This document shows, piece by piece, positions 38,501-50,300 of a stretch of DNA of 60,000 bases (the stretch's first letter is position 1; the number at the start of each line of letters is the position of its first letter). The stretch lies in assembly GCF_029227915.1 (NCBI RefSeq), contig NC_079875.1:22005001-22065000 (forward strand), in the 5' to 3' direction. This stretch comes from Hydractinia symbiolongicarpus (lineage: Eukaryota; Cnidaria; Hydrozoa; Anthoathecata; Hydractiniidae). The translations under genes and the position numbers were made by a program. The notes under the pieces are model-generated. The model was given only the letters and a program-made list of their open reading frames with translations. It searched no databases and was not told the DNA's origin.

Positions 38501-41500
38501 TCTGGTGTTTATTATGAGAAAAAACTAGAACTAACAAGCAACATTAGGCAACATTGAATGACTAAAATTTTATTTATATTTTATTAGTCTAAATTCTTGT
38601 TGCTAGATTGCTATGGTAACCAATACATATAGTTTATTGGCTTTATCTCTTGTAGTTATAAAGCTATGACAAAATTGTTATCATGTGCACTTTTTTTCCA
38701 AAAAATGCAAAAAAATTTACGACACCCAAAGGCTTGACAAACCAAAAAACAAAAGTAATCTCCATAAATGTTTCTCTCCTTAACAAGTATATTTTTCTAT
38801 GGGCATAGTAAATGGCAATAAAATACAACATACATGCCATAATTTAAACCAGTTACCATATTCACTCTATTATTCCTATTGCAGAATTAGTGTTTCATCC
38901 TTGGAAGTAAAGGCAGGAGGTTGGATTATTTATTCAAAATTATTAAAATTGGGTTAGTATTATTTCAACAGCAAAAATCCTGCAAATTTTTTAAAAAGTC
39001 GCAGAATCATTATTAAAAAGTATAAAAAACAAGTATATTTAGGACCACTATGTTCCGTGCAATTAAAAAACACAACTTTAGCAAGAAATTGTTTTGAAAT
39101 GCTATTTGCAATGATATGCTGCAAAAACATTTGAGAAGAGCAATTCTCCTAGATTATTGAAGAGTCAGGTTTATTTTTCAACCTGTGTCAAAGAGGCGAG
39201 AATAGTGGAGGTGTGGGAATAAATAAATCAATACAGTAAGTTTGAATCAACGAGTTTATTATTTGTCTGGTTTTTAATTTTAGAGTCCCTACAGAATTAT
39301 TTTAACATGTGATTTGACAACAACAAGGTACTTACAGTTTATTAATATTGTTTGTGCATCTGCTTTACTAACAGAACAAAACCAACTAAAACAACAATAA
39401 CATTCTTATTAATTTCTTCACAAAATAGAAAGATTTTTGAGCACATTTTATATTTTTTACACAAATTTGCAATGCAATTGATTAGTACTACACCTTGTGA
39501 CTAAACTGTTTGGGTGTTTGATTAATAATTTGTTAAAAGATTAAAACAAACAAAATTCTATCTAACCTCCTTCCTTCAAAAGGATCAGCTGATGAGTCCT
39601 AAGATAAAGGAAAATTTATTATTTATGACTTGCAATGATCCAATTTGATATTTTCTTTCTGTAGAAGTTAGAATTAAATTGTTCATTAGAGTGTGGATTA
39701 CGAATTTTTCTTCTTTTTGGAACTTTGGATTTCTGAGGTCAAAGTAGTACAACAAAGGACACTGACAGTTTCTGTAAAGACTTTCTGTATAGTGCATGCT
39801 AATGTATATGGGGCTTAATAAGCGATAAAAACACACACACTTATATCTTATAGATATATGAAAAAACACATTCCACATTAAAGTTTATTATTTGTTTTGA
39901 AAAAAAACACAAAAATGCGAAGATTTATTGATCTCAAAAGAAAGAAGAAACACCTAAAACGGTGTTGTGAAGCAAAACAAAATAAAAATTATCTGAAGGT
40001 TTTCTTGCATATTATTCATTTCTTTCTTTTTACCACATTATTTTTTTCTTTAGCTATTGCCTACCAAAAGTAAAATTTGGGTGACGTTGCTAATCAACAA
40101 CATATATACAAACCAGGTTGGCTCTTGATCAATAATCGCAGTGACTGTTGGTAAAAGTCATGCTTTGTGGGGACAAAAGTTGAACACAAAAAAAATAATT
40201 TTTTTTGCCATGTTATTTTGTGATATGGAAGAATGTTTTAATCACAAGCATTATTTCTTCTTTAAAAGTCTTCTCTTGTATACATGATTTTACAGGTTCT
40301 GGTTAGTAGTACGACATTAATAATAAAAGAATAATATTTGTTTACCACTTCTTCAGTGAGAGCTTTTGGTACCAGTCCACTTTTGTTGTCTTTTTGACTG
40401 ACAACCCATAACCAGTCTTCATCCAAAACATTTTGAACAGAAAAGACATCACCAATATTAAAACTGAAGAAAAAATTATTACATATACAAGTCTTTTGCA
40501 GAGGCATGTAAGTTCAACATAATTTCAAACAGAGTCCATACCTTAACTCGTCTGTGTCTGCAGTTGCTTTGTATGGAAATTTTGCAATGAGTCTGTAGCC
40601 TAAATGCACTGGTTCAGATGGTGCAACTGGCTCCTTTAACCTTTCATCTTTCATTAAACTACCATAGGTCGAATAGTAACCAATTAAATGTTGAAGAGAA
40701 TGAAATTGCCTTCCACCTATATAATAGTCACCGCAGATGGCAGTAATTCTAAAATGGCTAATGTGTCCCGCCAAACTGAGGTAAGACAGAGAGTACACTC
40801 CTTGCTTGCGATCACTTTCACGAACCAAATAACAGCAAGATTTTCCATGTGCCAGGAGGCGATCTTCACCATCTTTTCGACCTAACCGACCATGATACCA
40901 TCTAAAGACAATAATGATAACCCTTAGGTCAATTGGTACATAAACTTTACACATGACAAAAATGATCTTTTTGTATCTATAATGCCATACAAGATACAAT
41001 AAAAAAATATTTAAAAAAAACAATAAATTTAAAAAGCTTATTTCTAAAAATTAATAATTGTTTTTATAGTGATGCCTTTGTGAAAATATTAATACTTAGT
41101 ATGAATAATCATTAGTATCTATATCAGTACAACACATATAAAATAGTATAATTTATAATACAAATAAATATATATAAATAATTTAATATTAATTAATATG
41201 ATATCATTTATATAAACATTTTTTAATATGAAAGAAAAAAGAAATATTTAATTAACCTGCTAGTAAAAAATGGCATATTATTTAAGTAAAATTTGGCGTT
41301 TTTGCACAATTAAATTTGCCCACAAGTAACTGTTAAAAACTGTTAAAAAAGGTTAAAAATTATTCAAGTGTTCATTGTTTATTCGCTCAGAGTTGTTAGT
41401 AGTTATACACATTATGCAGGCCATTTCTTGAATAAAACTATGCCAGAGCTACAAAAAGCACTTGCTAAAAAAATTACGAGTGCTTATGGCATGCGAAAAA

Positions 41501-44500
41501 TCGCACTTGTAAGCAAAATTTACAAGTGCGATGTGAATATTTGCAAGTGTGATTCACACTTGCAAATATTCGTTATAAACATTATTCGTTTTAACGTTAT
41601 ATGTTATTTAAGCTGTATAGAAATTAATTTTGTAAACCATGGTAAAACGTATTAACCACAATTGCAAGGTTGAAACAACGTTGAACGCGATGATGTGTTG
41701 GCAGATTTGCTTTTGGCATTAAATATATTCTAGACATTTTTGATTTCTCTTTCCCCTTCTAAAAAGATTTTTTAAACTTTTTTAAACATCTTTTTTCTTT
41801 GGTATTACATCACAAAAACATTCGTCTGAAAGCTGTATGAAGGTACAGGACACCTAACCTCTCCCATGTTTTGGTTATATTTAACTTGCATGGGTGTGCA
41901 CTCTTCTCGCAGTATTCTCTGTGACGATGAATGTCGGACTGACTTATGGCATGGTTCCAAATGGTCTTCCGTCTTTCGTTCGAGTCTCAGTGTAATGCAC
42001 CAGCCGAGTGTCAGCATGAAGGAAAGGGGCTGACTTTAATGTTCTCTATACCTTTTAAACAAATCAATCACAAAGAAATAAATGTTATGTAATCAGCATA
42101 ATAGCCTTTTTCATCGCTTTTTAATATTTTAGAAAATGAAAAAATTCACGAGTGCGATAAAAAGCACTCGTAAATCTTTTTACGAGTGTGCGGGTGAGGA
42201 CGCGTGCGATCGCACTTGTCTCAAGGAATGGCCTGATTATGCTTTGCTGTACATTTTTCCTTAAATGTTGGTGGCCAATTTGACTATTTGTTTTTGTATC
42301 CTGAAAATTTCAAATTTTGAAAAATGACTAGGCCTTTTTTAAGTGCTAACTAACTAACTAACTACAAAGCAGCCAAAATATATGACCACCAATCACGTGT
42401 GACTCTCTGTGCAAGTAAAATTTACAATGTAATTATCAAAACACTACCTCCACCATTGGACAAAGCTTAAGTGAGAATGAATTTTTTTTGTTGTTGGGGA
42501 AAATTTGTAAAGCGCTGGTCAAACAACATTTTATGTGACAATGTTGTGTAAAATGTCACATTTAATATATTGCACAGTCATACAACCTGTTACAACATCA
42601 ATCCAATAAAATGAACATGTTCATCTTGCAGATGTTGCAGCAAAAACCGTTCAGTTTGTGTCATTACATTTGTTTGCCATACCCACACAACATTCTGTGT
42701 AACAATGTGCCTTTTCGAATGTTGAATTGATAACATTATCTACTATATCATATAATGCAGATTTTGCATAAGGGGAAATAACAATAAAAAACTAAGCAAA
42801 GATATGTAGCCCTTTTAAGTAGCTTGTATGAAGCCTACAGTACAGTCCAGATGTAAGTGTACGTGTACGTTAAACTTACAAAAATAATTGCCTTCATTCA
42901 AAAACACAATAGGATAGCAAGTTTCTTTCAAATCATGCAAAAATAATAGCTTTCCTTTTGATAAAACAAAAGCATAGCAAGAAACATTGCTTATAAACAA
43001 TACTCTGCGCATGAAAATATTAAACGCGAAGACCATTGAATTTTTATTTTTTTTAAAAATGAAACTAATTACAGCAACACGATTTTAAATATATTTTAAA
43101 AACATAAGCTCCTTTAAAAAACAACAAAAAGGTCTAGATATTTAAAAAAAAAACTAATGCTGCTACTTTTTAAAACTTTTAGTAATATTTATTTATCATT
43201 GAAACATATTTTTTAACATGCAAAACTTTTAAAAGTTCTTCTTATAAAAAGCAACATTTAACAACACAAACGGAAAAACCCTACGTTTGGGACTTTTCTC
43301 TTCAGGCCAAGATTTCGAAAACAAATAAATTTCGATACAGAACAAATAAATCTAAAAATATAACTTTTGACATTATTGATAGAATAACTTTGTGAGAACA
43401 TTTTGTTTTTTAAATTTTAATACTGAAAAAAGAGTCTAAAAATATAACTTTTGGCATGAATAAAAGATGGAAATGCCCGTTTTTAAAATAAAAAAAAAAA
43501 ACGATCGAAAAAGGTTTTTATATCATTGCTTTTTGTTCTAAATTTTTAAAACGTGATCTAAAAAGGCATTTCTATTGCCATTTTTCGTTTTTAAACTTTC
43601 AGATTGCGATCTAAAAAAACATTTCTATCGCCGCTTTTCATTCTAAACTTTTAAAATGCGACCTAAAAAATACATTTCTATAGCCGTTTTTTTGTTTCTA
43701 AATTTTTAAGATGCGATCCAAGAAAGCTTTTCTATCGCCGTTTTTCGTTTTTAAACTTTTAAGATGCGATCTAATAAAAACAATTCTACTGCAGTTTTTT
43801 GTTCTTATAACTTTAAAACGTGATCTAAGAAAGCATTTCTATCGCCGCTTTTCTTTCTTAAACTTTTAAAATGCGATCTAAAAAAGCATTTCTATCGCCG
43901 TTTTTCATTTTAAACTTTTAAAACGCAATCTAAAAAAGTTTTTCTATCAAAATCAAAGTTTCAATCTTTGTTAAAACATAATTACTTCTATTTCTTAAAA
44001 GCTTATTTAACCCGCGCAACCAACAATGTCTTCTCGCTAGTCTTGTTTCAATGCAAACCTTTTATTTAATAAAACTATTAAACAATGGCTCTTTGTGTCA
44101 CATTGTTAGAGTTGATAACATTTGCAATTATGCTATTGGCAATAGTTATGTTCACATTATTCAACAATAGTTACGCGCAGTTATAATAAGTTATTTTTTT
44201 TTCGAGAATCTTTTGTTTATGCAAGTTAATGACTTACAAGACTCGCAAGATAATTAATAAAAACAATAGATAAACAACTACCGCCTCCGAGAAAAAGGTA
44301 CGAAACTTGAGCGTACGTGTATGCTTACATCTGGACTGTACTGTAGCTTTATCTCTGTAAGGAATACAGCAAGGTGGATGTGCAAGAAGTCTTAATAATT
44401 AGTTCACTACAGTTAAAAGGAATTTCTCTAGAACTTCTCTGGAAATCTTGCTGACTTCATAATAACTTTCGAAATTTCTGTTGAACTAGGGGATTAAATT

Positions 44501-44885
44501 GAATCATATAGTGTTTTGACCATCAAAATACTAGAATGTCATTTGTATAGGCCAAACATCTCCCTATTTTATGTAATGTGTACTTACGACAAAAACAAAA
44601 AAGAACAAAATTTTCACCCTTCAAGGCAACATACCCTTCCAAACTGTGCAGTTCTTAAAACAAAACGCAATTTGTCAAAATTTTATATTCCTTGAGTGTT
44701 GAAAATAACACTTGTGCCTTTTGCACAAGGCTACCAGAAAATACATACCGTTCGGAGGGTGGTGCATGTTCATGAATGTAATTTTGCAACTTTTCAAACT
44801 CATCATCTCCATCATCGTTTCCATCGTCAATGTCAAAATCTTCTCTGACTTCATAATTAAAATGTTCAAGGTCAGTATTGATCAT
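23592..44885 (-). CDS. RASA1: p120 RasGAP (RASA1-type), SH2-SH3-SH2-PH-C2-RasGAP
   Basis: Twenty-five exons in transcript order: 44749-44885, 40542-40901, 40346-40463, 39567-39598, 39336-39385, 38324-38390, 38160-38237, 37481-37556, 37200-37359, 36060-36139, 34419-34492, 34033-34117, 32937-33172, 31992-32071, 30606-30727, 30095-30139, 29517-29673, 28895-29037, 28529-28644, 27730-27816, 26947-27014, 26442-26530, 24426-24503, 24157-24279 and 23592-23693. Phases join throughout: 2763 nt, 920 residues. Domains: acidic N-terminus (1-45), SH2 (WYHGRLGRK, YLVRESD), SH3 (DVFSVQN, DWLWV), SH2 (FLIRPSDMPGDYS), PH (about 350-450), C2 (about 455-580) and RasGAP with the arginine finger (TLFRGNTL), FLRLIVPAVLNP and NLVEFGFKEPY. 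It stimulates GTP hydrolysis by Ras and docks on phosphotyrosine receptors. Human RASA1 has 1047 residues; the long N-terminal Gly/Pro-rich part is absent here. Donor gtggat after exon 18 is weak. Confidence 0.95.
24504..26441. other. RASA1 intron 22
   Basis: A 1.9-kb AT-rich intron inside the GAP-domain coding region. No element ends or coding frames recognised. Confidence 0.5.
28285..28322. repeat. Perfect 17-bp inverted repeat, 4-nt loop
   Basis: The left arm 28285-28301 (ttcatatgtaacgcatg) and the right arm 28306-28322 are exact complements around aaga, inside RASA1 intron 19. Confidence 0.95.
28378..28563. repeat. 62-bp tandem repeat, three copies, overlapping a RASA1 exon end
   Basis: Copies begin at 28378, 28440 and 28502 with the word ATCAAAT(A/G)TAAGAT; each is 62 bp and diverged by a fifth or more. 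The rightmost copy contains the 3' end of RASA1 exon 19 and its donor (low exon edge 28529), so the exon border was duplicated into the intron. Confidence 0.85.
29100..29395. repeat. Diverged short-period repeat in RASA1 intron 17
   Basis: Words such as AATACGCC, ACTAACCATAC and AATATGCCTT recur irregularly about every 25-40 bases. It looks like an old, much mutated tandem array. No exact period can be set by eye. Confidence 0.5.
31010..31066. repeat. 19-bp tandem repeat, three copies
   Basis: The unit AATGTCTACTCAGAAAGTA is repeated at a 19-base step, the last copy altered, inside RASA1 intron 14. Confidence 0.9.
32072..32936. other. RASA1 intron 13
   Basis: AT-rich intron of 0.87 kb between two C2-domain exons. 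Nothing recognised. Confidence 0.5.
34493..36059. other. RASA1 intron 10, with a fold-back repeat
   Basis: A 1.6-kb intron between PH-domain exons. It holds the diverged fold-back at about 35118-35425 and a short TA run near 35667-35682. The rest is AT-rich and unassigned. Confidence 0.6.
35118..35425. repeat. Diverged fold-back (inverted repeat) about 300 bp long
   Basis: The left part has CTTCTTTTTCCGAA, then ATTCAGCATAAATT, then AAAAGGTTCCCGG. The right part has the complements CCGGGAACCTTTT, ATAATTTATTCAG and TTCGGAAAAAGAG in mirror order. Arms are about 95 bp with many mismatches around an AT-rich centre. This is typical of an old MITE, but no target duplication was found. Confidence 0.65.
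41417..42235. mobile_element. Non-autonomous TIR element, 819 bp, 6-bp target duplication (hAT-like)
   Basis: The ends CAGGCCATTTCTTGA and TCAAGGAATGGCCTG are inverted repeats of 15 bp with one mismatch. They are flanked by ATTATG on both sides (41411-41416, 42236-42241). Subterminal regions are full of ACGAGTGCGAT / CAAGTGCGAT words in both directions, as in transposase-binding regions of hAT elements. A perfect palindrome with 18-bp arms and a 1-nt centre lies at 41535-41571. No transposase frame. Confidence 0.88.
42838..44343. mobile_element. Non-autonomous TIR element, 1506 bp, TA target (Tc1/mariner-like)
   Basis: The ends CAGTACAGTCCAGATGTAAG and its complement are identical over 20 bp and alignable to about 40 bp (33 of 40). 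TA lies on each side (42836-42837, 44344-44345). The interior is non-coding and carries the ~53-bp minisatellite at 43500-43950. The TA target suggests Tc1/mariner mobilisation. Confidence 0.9.
43500..43950. repeat. ~53-bp minisatellite, about 8 copies, inside the TA-type element
   Basis: The core words TTTCTATCGCCGTTTTTCGTT and AAACTTTTAAAATGCGATCT recur at a step of about 53-55 bases with small indels. The same unit forms the array at 55735-56065. Confidence 0.9.
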
Positions 44886-47374
44886 GATTAGCACTCATTA
44901 GAAATGATTTAACATCTAAGCAGAAAATAATAATTATTAATATGTATTCCATTAGCTAGTAGCTACATGTAAACAATAAAAAAACTTTCATTCATCCCAG
45001 ATACACAATTTTGAATCCTAAAAGACAGTTTCTTCTGTATATGTTAAAATTAAAACCTTTTAATGTTAGGTAATGTAGCACCAATTTATTACAATATGCT
45101 CTTTGCACGACACTGAATTTCATTTAATCTTGTGCCTAAAGACTTTATTGTGCCCTTCACCCAAATAAGTTTTTAATTCCTCTATTCTGCGATCCGGGTT
45201 ACTATTATCAAATTTTAAAAAGAGAACAAGGAACTTTTGAGAAAAATGAGTGGCATATTTGGATTTATCAGCAGAAATTATATAACATAGGCAATTTAGA
45301 ATACCAAAAGATTATTAGAACAGGATTTATTGTAATTTATGGTGGCAGTAGCCCTTTTATGGCTGTCCAAATAGCTGAATTATTTACTCAGTGTTTTATT
45401 TATACCATTTATTTTTTTACTATTTCCTAAAAATATAGGCCTTAAAGGGTACCGGAGGTATAAAATGATGTTGGACTTATATTATAGAGCTTAAAAAGTT
45501 AGCTAACAAGTCTTTTTAAATTTTTTAATAAGCTCTTTTCGTTCTTAAGATATTCACATTTAAAGAATTTCAGATTTTATTATGCTGCATGAATTATGAT
45601 GTCATATTTCAGTAATAGCAGAATTTAGACATTTTCTTTCATCAGTAATTTTAAACCTGTTAAGGGGTGTGCATTCAAACTTTATCAATGCATAGATATT
45701 ATAAGGGTTAATTGGGGCAAGCAAACAAGTGCCATTTTGGCAAAAATGTTACTACATTCATCAGTCAGGGTAAACTAATTAGGGCATACCACCTATTTAG
45801 GCGACTCTTTGTAGCCTAGTTAGGCCATATGTAACCTAGTTAAGACATTACAATATTTAATGGCTTTTCACGCATTCCTAAGAAAAAATCGCAAAAAATC
45901 TTTGTTCAGAAAGGATAGTTTACGTGATCATGATTCCAAAATTGTCACTCGTGCCTCGCTATGTTCGCGCGCAAGTAAGAATTATGTTAAAATAAATTAT
46001 ATAACCTAATTAGGTTAAGTGTCGCCCAATTTAGGTGAACACTGCCACATTTTTGTCCGCCATATTTATTTTTTCCATGCGGCGTGAATGGCTGAAATCC
46101 ATTATTATTTAAAACAACAAATAGTGCCACACAAGGTTTGGGCCATAAGTTACCAATGCGATGCGATTAGGATGATAATTGGTCAAAATTATCTGCAAAG
46201 TAGACAGATTTTATTCACATAAATATTGTATTGCAAAACGCAATGATTTCGACGTATTTACAACAGAAAGTTTATGTTCGCCTAGTTAGAGTACGGGTAG
46301 CCTAATTAAACTACATCACGTTGTCTAACTAAACGACTCGCCTAAGTAGGTCATACCGCCTAATTAGGTGTTTAGCCTGACTGTTCATCAGAGCGCAGAT
46401 CAATGACCACACCGCCTTGACCTGACACGGAGAGTTAGAGAGTTGATGTAGAGAATCCCTCGCAGATCCCTCTTTGATGGCACGTGGCATGGTGCATGCG
46501 TCAGCACGGTCAAATAGGGCAAAGTACCCAACTGTTTCCGCTAATTAAATGCGTAGTGTATTTTTGCGTATTTTTGCCCATTTTTGCGTATGTATATGTT
46601 CATCCGCTATTCGTACGTAAAGTGCTTTAGGGTTAGGGTTAGGATTCTTTTTCCTTTTTTCTACGTATGAATAGCGCTACGCACTATTAATACGCACTTT
46701 ATGTCATATTAAAGTGCGTACGAATATACAGTTTCAATTAAATGCACTTCCCGTACGAATTTTGACTTGCGGTTTTCAGCATTCGAACTGCCTTGAAATG
46801 TAGATTTCACAAATGGGCTTGGAATTGTCGTAACGTTCATTCATCAAAAAAGCTTTCACATTGCAATGCAGTGTGTCGTGTTGCACCTAAAGTGTTTAGG
46901 TGCTACACACGTCGTCCTGGCCAGTAACAGTTGTTGAATTCGGCATTTTTCTAAAATGTTGTTCCTACGTATTTCTTTAAGACGAGTAAGCTAATCATGC
47001 AATAAATAATTCGGAACGAAACTGTACAAACAAGATATAGAATTAATTTTTAAACATTATTATTTTTTTTTACTAATTTTTTGAAAAATATGTAATCTAA
47101 TATAAGTTAACCCAATATAAAGAAAGAAAGAAAAAAGAATAAACTTTGACAAACCAGACAAGCATTTGCATCATGAAAAATACGTCGGCGAAATTTCCCA
47201 TGACGACGGGAGCCGCTGACCAATTTCATCCGACTTTTTGTATGCATCGGGAGTCTGACGCAAATGGGCCATTTTGAACTTTTCAAGCATCGGATAAGGG
47301 GTAGCGAAAGTGAGCATTTTGATTATTGTTTAGCTAAAATAGCTCACAAAATTGATCTATAGTATATTTTCATT
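44886..47374. other. Divergent promoter region of RASA1 and SCAMP
   Basis: The 2.5 kb between two divergent start codons. It contains the element at 45762-46383. A region at 46540-46760 is rich in palindromic words (TTCGTACG, CGTACGAA, GCGTA) plus TTAGGGTTAGGGTTAGG. A hairpin with GTGTTGCACCTAAA-type arms lies at about 46879-46908. GGGCCATTTT and CCGGA-poor sequence precede the SCAMP ATG. No TATA box stands out. Confidence 0.5.
45762..46383. mobile_element. Non-autonomous TIR element, 622 bp, 5-bp target duplication
   Basis: The ends CAGTCAGGGTAAAC and CCTGACTG are inverted (one mismatch in the first 13), and the inverted match can be followed inward, with gaps, for about 46 bp. TTCAT flanks both sides (45757-45761, 46384-46388). 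Subterminal regions repeat CCTAATTAGG, CCTAGTTAGG and CCTAACTAG words in both directions. No coding frame. Confidence 0.9.
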
Positions 47375-50300
47375 ATGAGCGGAGAAGACGTTAACCCATT
47401 CGCAGACCCAAACGATGTTAATCCATTTGCGGTAGGAATGAAATTTCCCTTTATCATTTTCTTATCATTTTGTTGATTACTGTGGTGTTTTGCGTAAGTA
47501 GGGTTGTAGCTAGCCATATAGCTATACAGTTGTATTAGTTTGGAATGAATATTTACATGCTTGCCTGTTTTTAATTTTATTTAAGCTTATCATAAAGATG
47601 TTGCAAAGAGATTTTTATCTACCAGGAGTGTGTTGTGTTGGGCAGTACTTATGTATATATGGCAATACCACTACTTTTAATCTAACTTCTAATGAACTAA
47701 ACGAACTACATTCTATTGTTATCTATTTATATTTTTATATTGTAATTAATTCTTACAGTTACATTTCAACACTTGGACTCGTACAAATAATTTTTCTATT
47801 TTACCTTCAGCAATAGCTAATGTAACGAGGGTGCCGATAAGCCGCATACGGCACAAGCTCAGCGTTTTAAAAAAAAATTCAAGTATTCCCCCGAAAAAAC
47901 CTGCATAGGCCCGAACAATGTCTGAAAAACAAAACAAAAAAAACAGACACAAATATGATTCAAAATTGAGCAAAAAAGGAATGGGCTGAAATTTCCAATG
48001 CAAGATACACTTTAATTATTTCTAAAGCCTATTTTATAATTAAAATGGTTGCAGTATTTGGTGACTTGTCACAGAGGTTTGTTATCAGTCTTGGTCATGA
48101 ATATTTGCACCCGCGTGCAGTTGTACATACGCCTACACTAATACAGGCGTGCGATCAGTATCGCACGCCTAGCCTATGATTTTGGCGTGCAATTATTACA
48201 TTCAGGAGAGCGGCAGCGCAGAGTTTTTGAAGCATTGTTTTTACTTTTTATTTGCTTCTTTTTCGTTTGTTGACTTATTTATTTCAGTAACAAAATGTTT
48301 ACAAACCATGTTCACAACAAGCTGCCATATTGAATGAAGCATGTGAAAAATGAATAACCAACTTTCATCCAGACCGCAAACAACCAATAGTAGTAGTAAA
48401 TGCAGGCTTCTCATTTTGAGGTACGCGATCGCGTTCCTACGCCCTATCGTGTACCTAAATTACGTGAGGTACGGGAAGAACAGAGTACCTCCGTTAACAG
48501 ATTACTTTTAGATCTAAGAATTATTGAATAATCCTGGCCCTTTTAATCCATAAGCAAGTCTATTCATAGCCAACATCCCCATCCTAGCTAATTCACCGAC
48601 TCCTGACTTAGTTAAAAGAACTACGTAGACATAAATCTCTTTTGCCTGGCCCCTTCGTCGTTGGTAACCAGGTCTTACCAAGAAATCCAGCCATGCGGTT
48701 CTTAACTAATGCAGAGGTGAACGCCGACGGAGCACGGATGAAGCAAGTCTGCAAATATGCACTTACAGGCGGAATAGACATTTTATCATGGATTTAATGG
48801 ATGCAAGTGTTATTTAAACAACTTTAAAAACGAAACCCACGTGCTGTTGTCTCTATAAATATACACAGTTTTGGTATATATTTTTAACGAACTTAAAGAT
48901 TATTTATACATCGCTGTCTGTTTCATAACTATCACTACTCTCGTTACTCTCTTCGTTTTCGCTGTTGCGTGTATCGTGATCCATACCTGTTACTAGAACA
49001 GGTGTCTCCATGCTGACAAACCTCCTCTTCTGTATGAATCGACTTCTCTGTTCAAAATTTCTTCTTTCTCTTCATCACTCCACATAATACTTTCTTTTTT
49101 CCAAGATAAGAATGTAGATACTTCTCTGGAAATATTTTTTGTTTTTTTGAAGTAGAGGCCATCTTTCAATGAATGTCGCATGTAGCTAATTTTACTGTGA
49201 TTTTTAAATAAAGATGAACGCTCCCCCGTGGATACTTAGAACGTCGTTGTCGATTAAACGTTCAATTAGAACGTCTTTTGCTTGATTGAAGTAAACATGT
49301 TATGCTGCATTTTTCTCACCTGTTTTTTTCATGTCACACAAAAAGGTTATTTGATCTTTGATCGACGGGTGGTTTATTTCATTCGAAACTGATGGATCAA
49401 ATAAATTTATTAATTCAACTCACGAAAAAAAAAAGAAAAGAAAGTAAACATAAAATAAACATGTCACTAACTAAAATTATTCAAGCAGCAGAAAAATTGC
49501 GGTGTTGATTCGTAATAATGATCGACAAGAATGTATATCGTATTAAAAAGAAGTCCAGAAGTTCTCTCTCCCACACGACACAGCAGGCAATAAGTAAGCA
49601 CTGCCCTCGGTTTTGTGAGAAGAAATGTTCTGCGAAGACTCCAATTGAGTTTCCTGTACAGTTCTGCTTTGCATTAAACTGTGCCTGTGACAAGCATTTT
49701 TGAAGTATGTCACCGGCGACTTCTGCGATATTCAACTTAATAATGCCCTGACCTTCGGTTCGTAAATAGCATTTCCATTTGTCATCGTCTTAAGGAGATC
49801 AATACAAGGGTAATGAATAAATTTTTTGCCATCTGAAAAACAAAAAAAATATTGTCGCCGCAATGCTGACGCAAAACATTTGAAATGTATCTCACGTCAG
49901 CAATTTTAATGAAGGTGGGTATTTAATAATACATTTTAGAGATACATTTTAATGCGGAAGAACAATTATGTATTGGGTAAGTTTGGGTAAGGGATTACTC
50001 TAAAATAGCTCAGTTCTGCTTGGCGTGTGTACGAAGTAGAACGAGGCATGTGATAAAGAGAGCGCCCGAATTTCACATAATAAGTCATTCTTTACTGTGG
50101 GAGGAATCCTAGCCGTTATCGAGCGCTGAAGAAACAGCGACAGTTTCAAAAACTACATTTCAATGATTTTCTAACGGTATCAGTCCGTTTGAGTTACAAC
50201 GGTTGCGTCACATTTTCGTACCAACATGTATTTAGTGATGTTTTCCGATATTATTAAGTTATATCGGTTTTAACAGTGAAACGATTGACTCTGGGACTTA

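Larger units (their letters stand above)
40902..44748. other. RASA1 intron 1, host to two transposon-like elements
   Basis: A 3.8-kb intron separating the acidic N-terminal exon from the first SH2 exon. It contains elements at 41417-42235 and 42838-44343. The remainder (40902-41416, 42236-42837, 44344-44748) is AT-rich without coding frames. Confidence 0.75.

Noticed and set aside
41805-42017. Minus-strand frame in the 819-bp element with a GTTCGAGTCTC word like a tRNA T-arm
   Set aside because: No matching A-box, no cloverleaf and no family match; a SINE or tRNA origin cannot be supported.
46628-46645. TTAGGGTTAGGGTTAGG, a telomere-like run
   Set aside because: Fewer than three units in the middle of a gene-containing region; too short to call an interstitial telomere.
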